From assembly GCA_907164885.2 (NCBI GenBank), contig OU015501.1, positions 64,219,693 to 64,283,692 on the forward strand: 64,000 bases of DNA. The letters are read 5' to 3'. Position numbers and translations under genes: made by a program. This DNA comes from Dolomedes plantarius. Its lineage: Eukaryota; Arthropoda; Arachnida; Araneae; Dolomedidae. Numbering within the stretch: the stretch's first letter is position 1; every line of letters begins with the position of its first letter. The notes under the pieces are model-generated. The model saw only the letters and a list, made by a program, of their open reading frames with translations. It was not told where the DNA came from and did not search any database. This document shows, piece after piece, positions 25,101-39,230 of this stretch.

Positions 25101-25272
25101 CGAGTCATCTATCAATTTTAGGAGACATTTTCAAAATAAATCTTTTATTTTACAATCCAATTAAAACAAAACAGTAGCAGACGATTATTCTGAAGTTGCC
25201 AAATTTTTATCTCAAAATGCAGCGACAAAAATAAATTACAAAATCGTCTCCATAACGTTCGATCGACCTTCT

Positions 25273-25273
25273 C

Positions 25274-25319
<46 letters not shown>
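25273..25319. repeat. (TG)n(TA)n microsatellite abutting the Tigger left end
   Basis: Seven TG units then ~17 TA units; the last TA is the target dinucleotide of the Tigger/pogo element beginning at 25320. Confidence 0.95.
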
Positions 25320-28417
<3,098 letters not shown>

Positions 28418-29807
28418 TACACTCTGTCACAAAAAAATATATGCACCCAGAAGAAATTGAGCTACTATCGCTAAACTTGGCAGGAATGTAATCTGGTAAG
28501 AGATATGCAAATGATTAAAATTTCGACACCAATGAGACAAGGGTAAGCGCGCTATGCTCATATGAGATGCGCTGTTGGAAGAGTTTAAGAGCATGATCGC
28601 TTGTGCCATAGGGTTATTCAAACAAATCTGTCGACTTGGATGGACGGTATTGTGACTAGCGATGCCTCTGAGACGTAACCGGCGACAGTACGAACGATTG
28701 TCGGACTTTGAGAGAGGGCGTATAGTAGGCGTCAGAGAAGCAGTTTGATCGAACAGGCGTATCGGCCGCTACCTCGGTCGAAGCGATATGGTAGTTGCTA
28801 GGTGTTGGAAACAATGGATCACGGAAGGGATTGTCGACGATCGCGAAGAGTCAGGGCGTCCCAGGAACACAAATGCGCGCGAGGATCGCGGAATCATAAG
28901 AGCTGCCACGTCCGTACCAACAACGTCGCTAGATTCAGTTCGATGCCATTTACCACCTTCCAGACATCCGGTGGTATCAAGGGAAAGCATTCGGAGACGA
29001 CTGGCCGACGCAGGTATAAGGAGCCGACGTCCATTAAGAAGTCTACCACTGACCACGCATCATACGCAGTGTCAATTGGAATTTTGCCTACCTCGGGCAA
29101 ACTGTAGTGTGACCGTCTGGAAGCGTGTGATCATCAGCGATGAATCCCGATTCAGTCTCAATGCTGATGACCAGCGCATACGCGTGTGAAGGCGGCCAGG
29201 CCGCCGGTACGATCCGGCATTTGTTGTCGAGAGGCATACAGAAGGTGTGACAGTGTGGGGAGCGGTTTGAAGGGACACACGATCACCTCTAGTCGTCCTT
29301 CAACGCACTTTCACGACACGCAGTTACGTGAACTATGCTATCAATTTTCCCAAGTGTCATTTATCAGCAAGACAATGCTCGTCCACATACTGCGCGACTC
29401 TCCCAACAATTTCTTCAAGGATATGACGCACTCTCATGGCCTGCCAGGTAGCCAAACCTCTCACCAGTAGAGCAGGTCTGGGACGTGCTTAGAAGGCAAC
29501 TGCAGCCATCCCGGAATATTGGTGAATTAACTGCCCAGTTGAAAAGATTATGCCATGATCTTCAGCAGGAGGTCATAGGTGACCCCACTGATTCGATGCC
29601 ACGCCGTGTTTCGGTTTGTATAACTGCCAGAGGGGGATTTTCTACTTACTGATTTGTGACGTTTTTCATGTCATACCTTCTTAGAAAAACGGTCTGTTCT
29701 TCTGAATTTGTAATCATTTGTTTATCTCCTCATACACTACATACATGTTGAGTTTCGTGATAGTGGCTCATTTCCTTCTATGTGCATATATTTTTTTACA
29801 GAGTGTA
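28418..29807 (+). mobile_element. Tcb1-like Tc1 element with long TIRs, decayed
   Basis: TA plus CACTCTGTCACAAAAAAATA on the left pairs with the right end (reverse complement CACTCTGTAAAAAAATATAT) and homology continues inward for about 115 bp in a diverged form (TATGCAC, GAAATTGAGCTACTATC against GAAATGAGCCACTATC, and GCAAATGATTA against ACAAATGATTA). Length ~1.39 kb. A duplicate of the first terminal bases (CTCTCTGTCAC) lies just outside the left end at 28399. Confidence 0.85.
28662..29652 (+). pseudogene. Tcb1-like Tc1 transposase pseudogene
   Basis: The frame starts MPLRRNRRQYERLSDFERGR at 28662 and ends ITARGGFSTY before TGA at 29650. Readable pieces in order: N-terminal paired-like HTH (stop after 28 codons), GRPRNTNAREDR linker near 28855, second HTH with SRESIRRRLADAG near 28985, first catalytic Asp in ISDESRFSLNADD near 29130, VTVWGAV near 29250, second Asp in IYQQDNARPHTARLSQQFL near 29360, third acid in NLSPVEQVWDVL near 29460, and SMPRRVSVCI near 29600. 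All three catalytic acids are recognisable. At least four stops and shifts inactivate it; the second-to-third spacing is ~32 residues with one stop between. The protein style is that of arthropod Tcb1-type Tc1 transposases. Confidence 0.88.
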
Positions 29808-30179
29808 TATGAGCAACTCGGTGGACACGATTCTATTTTTCATCTCGGAAGTCAGTAATCCCCACCAGAAATTTCTGTGTTTTATCCAAATGGAAGCAAA
29901 GTTGAACCAACAATATTCGCTATGAGGGGACAGCAGAAGAAGGTCTAAGCCTTAGTAGGGATTCGAATACAAACTTCCACTGTAAAAGATCATGATGCCA
30001 ACCTTTTTTCCTAAATAAAATAATCTTTTTTTATCCTCTTTTCTCACGTACGCATGAACAACTACAATATTATAATAAACTACATTTTTTGCTACACTCC
30101 ATAACATTTGACGATGGAAAACAAAAATATTTCAATTCCCCTATTTCACACTTTTTTTTTACCTATGCGGAGGCATTTG

Positions 30180-30385
30180 TCATGAAGGCAGTCCCCTATA
30201 ATACATAGCAGTTTCGCTGGCCATTTTATTATTGGGGGCACCATATAGGTGAACCAGCATTATCCCCTATTAAGTGACGACACAAACGGAGCATTTTAAT
30301 AGCGCGACGCCGGGATTCGATTCGAGCACCCTCATCACCGAAAACCAACGCGCTGTAACACAAGGCAGTCACAGGCCCTAACAAA
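30180..30385 (-). repeat. SINE head and partial body
   Basis: On the minus strand a tRNA-like head with B box GAATCGAATCCCGGCG (plus-strand 30305-30320) is followed by ATTAAAATGCTCCGT, which resembles the body start of the SINEs at 22.7-23.5 kb. The rest of the body is diverged or belongs to another subfamily. A second, weaker head-like string with GTATTCGAATCCCTAC lies on the minus strand near 29960. Confidence 0.5.
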
Positions 30386-30394
30386 CGACCTAAC

Positions 30395-30550
30395 AGCGAC
30401 ATGGTAGCCCAGCACTTTTGGAATTTCGAGTTGAAACTTTCACAAAAATTAGTACCTAATTAGTACCAATTAGTACCAAAATATTAGAATTAGTACCCAT
30501 CAGCATCACGAGTTATTGCGCATTTGAATCTGCCGGGCTACAGTGACGCT
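30395..30550 (-). repeat. Isolated inverted monomer of the 32-kb tandem array
   Basis: The reverse complement contains TGATGGGTACTAATTCTAAT, ATTTTGGTACTAATTGG and GTGAAAGTTTCAACTCGAAA, the core of the array monomers at 32227-32975. Its right-hand cassette (read in array orientation) is GGGCTACCATGTCGCTG, the reverse complement of the cassette in type-A array monomers. Confidence 0.85.
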
Positions 30551-32226
30551 GGCTGAGTTAATGCAAGTCACAGCAAACAATTGGTTTAAGAGAGTTAAAT
30601 AACTTATGGGTTATTCTGAAATAATTGGCAATTTGGAGTCCCGAACATGTAGAAATAAAAAATCTCAAACTCGCGCCTTATTTTTTTTTAAAAAATCAAT
30701 GCTTCTTAGCAGGAAAGTAAAAATAAAAAAATACGTCCGGGCAATCCTGAAATTAGTTCCAATAGCACTTCGGGACAAACTTTACTCTTTCTACCAGCAC
30801 GCTTCATCTTTTACCACTTTCACATCATAAGTACAACAAAAACACTGATCTGGAAATTCGCCTTGTGTCATAAATGACGTCGTCAAATAGTTTGGAATTT
30901 ATACCTGTCATCCCTCCACAGCTGTTAACAAAAGGATCAGCTAAACCGAGCATTTTGTACTACAAAGTGCAAACAACATTTTTCATCTCATCTGACCATC
31001 TATTGGAAATTTACGATTTCTTTTTAACTGAGTATTTTTATTTTATGTGGGTAATGTTATTTTAAGATTACACCACCAGAAAAACTAAAAAATGCATTGA
31101 ATTTAAAACGCACTCTATGTTTCAAAAAATATAAATATAAAATATAAATATTATTTTATTTATTTTTTTTATTATAACAGCAAGAAGCTGTCTGGGTAAT
31201 TTTTTCTCCTGGATCCGTAAGATATAGAACTGAAAATACAATCGTACTACCTTTAAAATTACGATTATTATTACTAATTATTACTATGAATTAAATGAGG
31301 AAATGATAATCTAACGCCTGCTAACTCAGTTAACAGATGTTTAGAAATAATCTCCAGTTAAAAGTCGCTTAAACATAGAGTTGAGTTGCAGAAACTTCAA
31401 TTTAAAAAAATTTTTATCAAATTAATAATACAGCTTTGAAATTATAATCCGCCTTTAAATAGTTGCAAGAATCCCGATCGAAAGTTAATGGGCTGTTATG
31501 CGCCAGTTATTGTAAAGGACCTGGAGACAAGCTTTAAATCTTTATTAAATTTAATCAAGGCAGGCTGATAATTCTGAGGAAAAAATCAGCAAGAACTTTC
31601 TAATAAATTTATTTGTAAAATCTCTATCAAAAAAAAAAAATAGTCGATTTTATTTTATAGTAATTCAATTCCATGGTGCGAAACAATATTATAAACTGTT
31701 TAAGGTTAATATGAAACTCAATTAAATTAAATATATGAGAAAGTTATTTTTCAATTGCAATATTAAAATTTTGTTGCAAAGGGGTTCAAACTGCTCCGAC
31801 ATTTCACCTACAATTTTGGGGCTTAGGGCTATTTCTCTTTCTAGATAAGGCCCACCAACGCCACCGGTTTTTCACTGTTCAATCTGAAAGCAAATAAATT
31901 AATTAACGATTTCAAAAAGTTAATAAACGATTCCTAATAAATTAGATCCCTATTCCCAAATTTCTGAAAAATTAATAGAGTTATATCAATATACAGTGGT
32001 GTGATAATGATTAATTTTGTACAAATTGTTTTATAAAAGTGACTCGTATCTAATTGGCATGCCTATAGGAAACATTCATTAAAACCAATGTGAAATAAAA
32101 TTAACTTACCTTCTCTTTGTGTCTTTCACTGTTAAATACTCGTTCGAGGTTTAAAAGTTCTTTGAAACCTTACGCCATTCATTTGCTGTGAGTTGCATTC
32201 ACTCAGCAAGCTTAACTGTAGCCTCG
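30551..32226. other. AT-rich sequence, nothing recognised
   Basis: Lies between the inverted monomer and the array. Chance open frames at 30606-30830 and 30874-31065 show no motifs. Confidence 0.5.
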
Positions 32227-32975
32227 GGCTTAGAAGCAACATGATTGTGGCAGTATCGAATATGCTACATCTCGTGATCCTGATGGGTACTAATTCTAAA
32301 ATTTTGGTACTAATTGGTGCTAATTAGGTACTAATTTTTGTGAAAATTTCAAATCGAAATTCTAAAGTGCCGGGCCAGCGATATGGTAGCCCGGCAGGTT
32401 CGGACACGCTATAACTCGCGATCCTGATGGGTACTAATTCTAATATTTTGGGAATAATTAGCGCTAATTAGGTACTAATTTTTGTGAAAGTTTCCACTCG
32501 AAATTCCGAAGCGTCTGGCCTTGGAGCGACATGATTTTTACTTGCAGGCACATTCGAATACGCTATAACTCGTGATCCTGATGGTTACTAATTCTAATAT
32601 TTTGGTACTAATTGGGTACTAATTTTTGTGAAAGTTACAACTCGAAATTCCAAAAGTGCCGGGCCAGCGACATGGTAGCCAGGCAGAATCGGACACGCTA
32701 TAACTCGTGATCCTGATGGGTACTAATTCTAATATTTTGGTACCAATTAGTACTAATTAGGTACTAATTTTTGTGAAAGTTTCAACTCGAAATTCCAAAG
32801 CGTCTGGCTTGGAAGCAATATGATTGTCGCTGGCCCGGAAGAATCGAATACGCTATAACTCGTGATCCTGATGGGTACTAATTCTAATATTTTGGTACTA
32901 GTTGGTAATAATTAGGTACTAATTTTTGTGAAAGTTTCAACTCGAAATTCCAAAAGTGCCGGACCAGTGACATGG
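32227..32975 (+). repeat. Tandem array of ~145-150 bp monomers, alternating two types
   Basis: Five near-complete monomers follow one partial unit. Each begins CTCGTGATCCTGATGG and has two to four short subrepeats built on GGTACTAATT, then GTGAAAGTTTC and CGAAATTC. The second half alternates: type A (monomers 1, 3, 5) has GTGCCGGGCCAGCGACATGG with 7-bp inverted arms GCCGGGC/GCCCGGC; type B (partial 0, 2, 4) has GCGTCTGGC(C)TTGGA and ATCGAATACGC instead. The array is therefore a dimeric higher-order repeat of about 295 bp. Confidence 0.9.
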
Positions 32976-35772
32976 ACCTCTTACAAACTATTCTAGCCAT
33001 TCGGAATCGGCTTTAAGCAATAGGTTCCGGTCAAATTAGCCCTTATGTAGCAAAAATAACCATATCTCTCTCAACCAAACCAACACAAATTATTATCTTT
33101 CTTGTCGTTCGCACTACTAAACAATCAAATGTAAGAGTCCAAATCATTTAACTTATAGTTTTCCAATAATTTCCTTTTATGCATATCCCTAAGTTTTTGT
33201 ATTCAATGGTGTTATTTAAAAATTAGTTTGATTTCTGTAATACTCACACTCGTTAATTAAAATCTTGATCTCTACTTCATCGATAACAGAATGGGGAAAC
33301 CTGTATCTTATTTATTCACCTTACAAGAGTTGAGTGCAAGGTTTATTTAATAATTAGTAGTGGTGTAATTTACTAAATAAAAAGAAGAAATCTCGTAACA
33401 AAAAAAATATCGTAATACCGTTCATATTCTTACTAGGTAGATTTTTTTAGAACTCACCTTTTTAACTAGAAATTTTAATTTATGTACTAATCATCTGTCT
33501 AGAGTGCTGTACGTTTTAATAGTGGTGTTATCTCTTAAAGGTATGCAATTGCATTTCACTTTAAAAATAAATAAGTTTTTCAGTAATAACAGAAAAGAAA
33601 CACCCCATGTCAGGAAAGAAAAGAGTGAAAATTGCCAGACTGAAGGCAATGATTGATTTGGTGCAAAGGAGCAAAAGTATTTCTTAAATGAAAAACTGTC
33701 TCAAAGTCTTCAAACAGAATGACAACTAGATGCATTCGGAAAGAAATTTCTTTGTAGTAGAGTTACACTTCTACTGATTGCTACGTAGTCATATTACATT
33801 TGATTTATTAAAATCAGCTCAATTTTTCGACAGCGATATCGAGCCAAAATAAGTGTTTTTAGTAAATATTGAGTTAGTACCTCAAAAGATTTCATAAAAT
33901 CAAATAATCATAAATATGCATATTCAAAAGTTCACTTTTATCAGTCACCAAATCTTTTTAAGGCATTTTAAAATTATAGGTACTTTTAATATCAATCATG
34001 GTAAAAAGGCGCAACAATCTATTTCTGGAACACTTCTCCAAGCCATGTCTTCAAACTTTGAGGCCGGTATTCCCTCAAAGGAACTATTTCGATGATATAT
34101 TACTCTAATTTCTTTTTATACTAACCTTCATAGAGGTTTATAAAATGAATGGTTCTGGAATATTACAGTTTACTTGGAGTCCAAGACGAAATAAAAGTTC
34201 ATTGGAAGTTAAGTGTTGAATTCAAAACAAAATGTGTTTATCCGAAATAAAGTCCATTTGCCTTTATGGATATCTAAGTCTTCTGCTTTTAAAATTATGT
34301 TAAATGTATTATAATCGTAAAAATCCTCTTGAGTAATCAAGTTAGCTTTTTATATGAATTTTTGAAGCTGTGATCAATCAGAATGATTGGAAACTTTAAA
34401 AAATATATCTGAAGAGGATACTGATAATTTGTGGGACGAAAATAAGTGGTTATTAATGCAACACAATTTTAACTGATTAGGGAATTCCTATTTTTAAATC
34501 AATTTCTGTGAATTAAATTGGCAATAATACATACAAGTATCATTATCAATGGGTAAAATATTTCAAATGAAGCATGTAAATTTATTTCTAATTAATTATT
34601 TATATGAAATACATATTTGTGGAGAAATTGTAATGAGAAGTATCCTTTTTATAAGATTCAAAATTAAAAATTCATAACTTTCATGTCAAGGAACATTTAA
34701 ATATAGAAATAACTGTTTAATGAATCGGGTTTCATTAAGTAAATATTTATTTTTTCATATGACATTAATTACTTTAGAGTGAAATGTGAAAGTTCTTAGT
34801 AATCCCTATTGCAATTAATATATTATAGTAGCAGAGCTAGATCAGTTCTAAAAGCAACAATTTTATATTTTTTAAAATTTCATAAGAACGTCATGAAAAG
34901 AGCGAAGAAACACACGTAGTTTAAATATTTAATTTCATGTCACAGAAAACTATGCTTTTATTCTATATGAATCATCTTTATTATAAAGATAAGGTAATAA
35001 CAAAATGTTTCATATTAATTATAATAAACTGAGAAAAAACTTCTGTAATATACAAAAGATTAGATAAAATATTTTTTTGCCCTAATTCAATGTTTTAATG
35101 CTAGTACTATACATGTTTGGTCTAATTACGAATAATTTCTTTAGTCACAAGATGAATAAATGTATATCCAGAGATCTGTCGGTCTCTTCTCTCTTTAAGA
35201 AATTAACACCATGAAGGTTTCCCTTTTTCATTTTTAAAGTCTCAGTTCTTCAGGAAAAATTGTAAAAATGTTTCGCATGATTTCACTGAGGGTAGACCTC
35301 AGTTCTTCAAAATGACAATTACTCAGTTCAAATGATTAAGAGGCTGTTTCGATTATAATTTTGAAAGATGTTTCATAGGATTGTGATGAGTAAGTATATT
35401 TTTCAGCTGACGGCACTCAACATTTGTTTCCTTAAACGACACCACAACGACCACTCTTCATGGAGTTCCATGAAAAATGAGAATCCATGAAATGGATTCA
35501 TGGCATGTTGTGCGAGAATGGCCCCTTATCAAATTTTATATGTCGTATGGATAGAAAAAATGAACAATGTACATTTCCATTATCAGTCTAACTGTTATGA
35601 TAAAAGATCAACCGAGCCAAACATATAGTTCCCAAAATTAAAATTAAACCCTCCATTACATAATTATTCCTAGTTATGTAGTATAATGGGAACAGTATTG
35701 TTCACAAGCCGTAAATACCGACTAGAATAAAGCCTTTTCATTCTCATTTTTGGAGATTCACAGAACACTATA
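32976..35772. other. AT-rich sequence, nothing recognised
   Basis: About 2.8 kb without recognised elements. A short hairpin around 35480-35500 (GAATCCATGAAATGGATTC) is the only structure noticed. Confidence 0.5.
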
Positions 35773-36005
35773 TACACTGGTGTAAGAAATTAAGAGAATT
35801 TTCAGACTTGGTCGATTATCTCTAGAAATACAGTACCGATTTTAATGAAATTTGATATGTATATACATTGATAAAATACAAAGCAAATAACCATTCAATA
35901 ATTATAATACACACGCATGATCGTGCGTAACACTCGTTGGAGTCGGAAGGTATGAAACAGCGGTTGCAGAATTAGCAAAAAAATGGGTTAATAGATGGGT
36001 TAATA
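35773..36005. repeat. Left TIR of the Tc1 element
   Basis: Pairs with 37072-37302 in inverted orientation. The outer 60 bases hold most mismatches and small indels; the inner ~150 bases are nearly identical. Confidence 0.9.
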
Positions 36006-37031
36006 GGGGGTATGGTCCCCTCTAACAGATATACAGGTCTCGCAGGGTGATTTCATACTTGAAATAAGGCAGTTTATCATTTTCTGGAGCAATTGGTCCC
36101 ACTCGTTCAGCAACGCTGTTTTCATTCCCTGGATGGTTCTCGGAGGGGGGTTGCGAGTTGCAATTGCCCTCCCCAGAGCGTCCCAGACATGCTCTATAAG
36201 GTTAAGGTCTGGAGATCTGGCTGACAAATCCATCCGGCGAATATCCTCACTCTCTAGAAATTCGTCGACTAGAAGAGCTCTATGTGGCCTCGCATTATCG
36301 TCCATTAAAATGAACTCAGGGCCAACTGCACCCCTGAAAAGGCGAACATAGGGCTCCAAGACCTCATCCCTATACCTCACACAAGTCACAGTGCCTCTTT
36401 CAAAGACATGGAGAGGTGTACGGCCATCCAACATGATGCCTGCCCAGACCATTAAACCTCCTCCGCCATAATGCTCGATTTCGTGGACATTGGAGGGTAG
36501 GTAGTGGGTCCCTTGTTCTCTCCATGTGAACGTACGGCGAGAATCGGTGTTTAGGCTGAACAAGGACTCATCAGTGAAGATAACGGTCGCCCATTGATCC
36601 ATACTCCAATCTCTATGCTCTCTGCACCATGATAAACGGATTCTCCTGTTCGTAGAAGTGAGCGGGACGCAAACAGCAGGTCTTCTTGCAAACAACCCTC
36701 TCTCATGAAGTCTTTTGGAAACAGTCACCCTTGATACACGGGTTCCTGTGGCTGCATACAAGTCACGAGAGAGCTGAGAAGCTGTAGCACTCCTGTTACG
36801 CCTCGCTATAATCGACAAATGGCGATCTTCTCTGGCCGTCGTGGCTCTTGGACGACCTTGTCCAGGCTTTCTCTCGATAGATCCGGTATCCTGGAACTGT
36901 TTCCATAAGTTACACACGACGCTGGGCGTTAAATTGAACTCTCTACAAATTTGGACTTCAGATTGGCCTGCTTCTAACCTCCCCCCAATTCGCCACCTCA
37001 TTCCATCATCTAAACGTTGGTGGTTACACAT
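36000..37031 (-). CDS. Tc1-type DD34E transposase, uninterrupted 343 residues
   Basis: This enzyme would bind the element's TIRs and perform cut-and-paste transposition at TA sites in the nucleus. The N-terminus (1-~115) carries two helix-turn-helix subdomains of the paired-like type, joined by a GRPR minor-groove motif at residues 59-62. The catalytic core has D154 (FTDESLFSL), a glycine-rich box GGGGLMVWAG at 189-198, D245 (LMDDNARPHR) and E280 (SPDLNLIEHVWDAL); 34 residues separate D245 and E280, the classic Tc1 spacing. Length is normal for the family. The first ATG (MCNHQRLDDG) is used because it directly precedes the first HTH; no upstream in-frame extension looks domain-like. The last ~30 residues are less typical and run to the left TIR. 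No stop or shift is visible, so it may be active or recently active; expression cannot be judged. Confidence 0.93.
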   Translation of the reverse strand: MCNHQRLDDGMRWRIGGRLEAGQSEVQICREFNLTPSVVCNLWKQFQDTGSIERKPGQGRPRATTAREDRHLSIIARRNRSATASQLSRDLYAATGTRVSRVTVSKRLHERGLFARRPAVCVPLTSTNRRIRLSWCREHRDWSMDQWATVIFTDESLFSLNTDSRRTFTWREQGTHYLPSNVHEIEHYGGGGLMVWAGIMLDGRTPLHVFERGTVTCVRYRDEVLEPYVRLFRGAVGPEFILMDDNARPHRALLVDEFLESEDIRRMDLSARSPDLNLIEHVWDALGRAIATRNPPPRTIQGMKTALLNEWDQLLQKMINCLISSMKSPCETCISVRGDHTPY

Positions 37032-37071
37032 TTTTACTGTTACAATTTGAAATTAACAGATTGCTGCAAAA

Positions 37072-37302
37072 TTAACCAATCTATTAACTCATTTTTTTTT
37101 TGCTTATTCTGCAACCGCTGTTTCATACCTTCCGACTCCAACGAGTGTTACGCACGATCATGCTTGTGTATTACAATTATTGAAAGGTTATTTGTTTTGT
37201 ATTGTATCAGTGTATGTACATATCAAATTTCATTAAAATCGGTACAGTAGTTCTAGAGATAATCGACCAAGTCTGCAAATTCGTGTTTCTTGCACCAGTG
37301 TA
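37072..37302. repeat. Right TIR of the Tc1 element
   Basis: Inverted counterpart of 35773-36005. The transposase start codon at 37031 is ~40 bases inside it, so the promoter probably lies in this TIR. Confidence 0.9.
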
Positions 37303-38126
37303 TATATGTACACTTAATTATAACAATATTTAAATGTCAATATATATACCTGCAGCGTATCAGGCTGCTTTAGCTAGAACGAAAAGAATTCCAAATGAGG
37401 ACTATATACAGGAGTTCTACTACATACAGGAGCTATGAGACTCTTACTTACACAGTGGGCATTTATATATATTTGAACCAAAGAAACAAATTAAATAAAG
37501 GAACTTCAATTTTTTTAACCTGATGTACATCTTTTACATAAAAGTAAAATACCTTGTAAGATTCAACTTCATACATTTGTAAGTTGCAAGACTTTATTTT
37601 CAAAAATATGAGAATGAATTTTTCTATGAACCCTATATACCTTTTTCAGAAAGCTGATACTGTAAATATAACTTATAAAAAATTATCTTGAAGTGTACCG
37701 GATGATTTTAACCCTTCAGCTGGCGCACCCGTGTACAAAGTGCACCATTTTCGTAATTTTGAATGGTTTGTTTTTACATGTAAGGTTTGAATGTTCTAAG
37801 CAGTTTCTATTAATAGCTGCACCCTTTCTAACGCAGGTCTGATTTTCTGACCATTGTATTCCTTTTTATTCATTGTTAGTCGTGATTTAACCTTGGTAAA
37901 TCAGCGATTATACTGGATTACAATACAACATCAGGAGTTTATGTAGTCAATCAAATATGCAGCTATTACACGGTATCCCGCATATCACGAAAAAAGACGA
38001 TGACATTGTTTTTTAGGTTTTTGGACATAATAGGAATCAATTCGTAAGTTGTCCTTAGATCCAATAAACCGGGCAGTTTTGAAATAACGGCGATTGTATC
38101 TGCATTATTTGGACTTTAATTATAAA

Positions 38127-39058
38127 TACAGGGTTTGTATAAAAAGTATCGGGAAAAGTTTTGGAGAAATAAATTTATTTGAGATATTGCTACAATTCCT
38201 CAAAAGTCTTCAAAATACATTCCTTGAGCTTCGACACACTTTTGCCAGCAGCTTTTCCACGACTCGAAGGATCCCTTGTAGGCGAATTCTGGAACGTCCT
38301 TAAGGGTACGCGTGCAAGCTTCTTTGACGGCACTTAGGGTCCCATGGTGGTGTCCGTTGAGGGAGGATTTCACTTTTGGGAATAGGAAATAGTCTGTTGG
38401 TGGCAAACCGGACTGTAAGGGGTTGGGGAATCGTCGCGAGGCCGTTTATCGTCAGGTACTCGGTCACTTTGGAGCAGGTGTGGCTTCGTGCACTGGGACG
38501 AGTTTAGTGCAGATCTTTCTCATCGCCAAATTTTCAGTGATAATGCTGTGCACTGTCATCTTATCAATGCCAATTTTATATGTGAACATGCGCACACTTA
38601 ACCGACGGTTTGAATTCAGCACTACACGCACTCGTTGCACGTTGTCGTTGGTTCTTGAGGTCGACGGCCGGACAGGTCATGACTCGTCCTTCACACTCTC
38701 TCGGCCATATGTGAAGAGCGTGTGCCACTGAAAAACTGCAGTTTGTGACATGCTTTCATCCTTGGATACTTGGCGAATCATGCCCAACGTCTCCGTACCC
38801 GATTTCCACAGTCCAACACAAAATTTTATGGCGTACCGCTGTTCAATCGTTCGCTTCATTTTGCGCTTGCACCGAGTCAGTCGACAAGGGTCCGCTAAAA
38901 ACACGATCTAGCCTGGACAAACGCTCTCAGACGACTGGCGCTTGGTGCTTCTTGTAGGTCACATCCCCAACCACTGAGAATGCACGGTACGATCACGCTC
39001 CGACATACAGTCACGTCAGGAAAAAATTGTTCCCGATACATTTTATACAAACCCTGTA
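38127..39058 (-). mobile_element. Internally deleted mariner element
   Basis: TA plus CAGGGTTTGTATAAAA at the left matches CAGGGTTTGTATAAAA (reverse complement) at the right; the similarity continues with GTATCGGGAA. At 932 bp it is ~350 bp shorter than a full mariner, and the missing part is the catalytic core. Confidence 0.88.
38200..38859 (-). pseudogene. Mariner transposase pseudogene lacking its catalytic core
   Basis: The N-terminal HTH domain reads MKRTIEQRYAIKFCVGLWKS and continues to DKMTVHSIITENLAMRKI (near 38530). The frame then jumps directly to the C-terminal segment YLTINGLATIPQP (near 38440, shifted frame) and PPTDYFLFPKVKSSLNG to the end CVEAQGMYFEDF at 38200. The region that should hold the first and second catalytic Asp is absent, and the PYSPDL motif holding the third is damaged by a one-base shift. 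It could only bind TIRs, and only if translated past the stop. Family: mariner, SETMAR-related style. Confidence 0.85.
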
Positions 39059-39230
39059 TATCTGAATATTATCGACATTTTATATCTCGTCACGAAACGC
39101 AGAATTCTTGATTTTAATTTGAAAAAAAGTTTATTATGAAAGTCATAATCAAGGTTGAAAGAGACGTAGCACTTTCTGCCTCGCACGCGTGCTGGTATTC
39201 CAAAAATTGGCGAGCCCTCTGAATGGTTAA

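Larger units (their letters stand above)
35773..37302 (-). mobile_element. Complete Tc1-type element with ~230 bp TIRs
   Basis: Ends are TACACTGGTG (35773) and CACCAGTGTA (to 37302), flanked by a further TA on each side. TIRs extend to about 36005 on the left and from about 37072 on the right and agree closely, with blocks such as GACTTGGTCGATTATCTCTA and GGAGTCGGAAGGTATGAAAC shared exactly. Overall length ~1.53 kb. The transposase reading frame runs leftward and its last codons overlap the inner edge of the left TIR. It is the only element in the window whose ends and coding frame both look complete. Confidence 0.95.
37708..39230. mobile_element. Probable piggyBac-like MITE, host of a nested mariner
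   Basis: The left boundary reads TTAACCCTTCAGCTGGCGC and the right boundary, reverse-complemented, TTAACCATTCAGAGGGCTCG: 11 of the first 12 bases agree and the next ten are similar. TTAA at each end is the piggyBac target site. GTGCAC/AAAGTGC-type motifs occur near both ends. Without the mariner at 38127-39058 the unit would be ~590 bp and non-coding. Ends were judged by eye only; the class is inferred from TTAACC termini. Confidence 0.45.

Noticed and set aside
28769..29278. Several open frames on both strands around 29 kb
   Set aside because: Shadows of the Tcb1-like transposase; only the plus-strand frame carrying SDESRFSL-type motifs is real.
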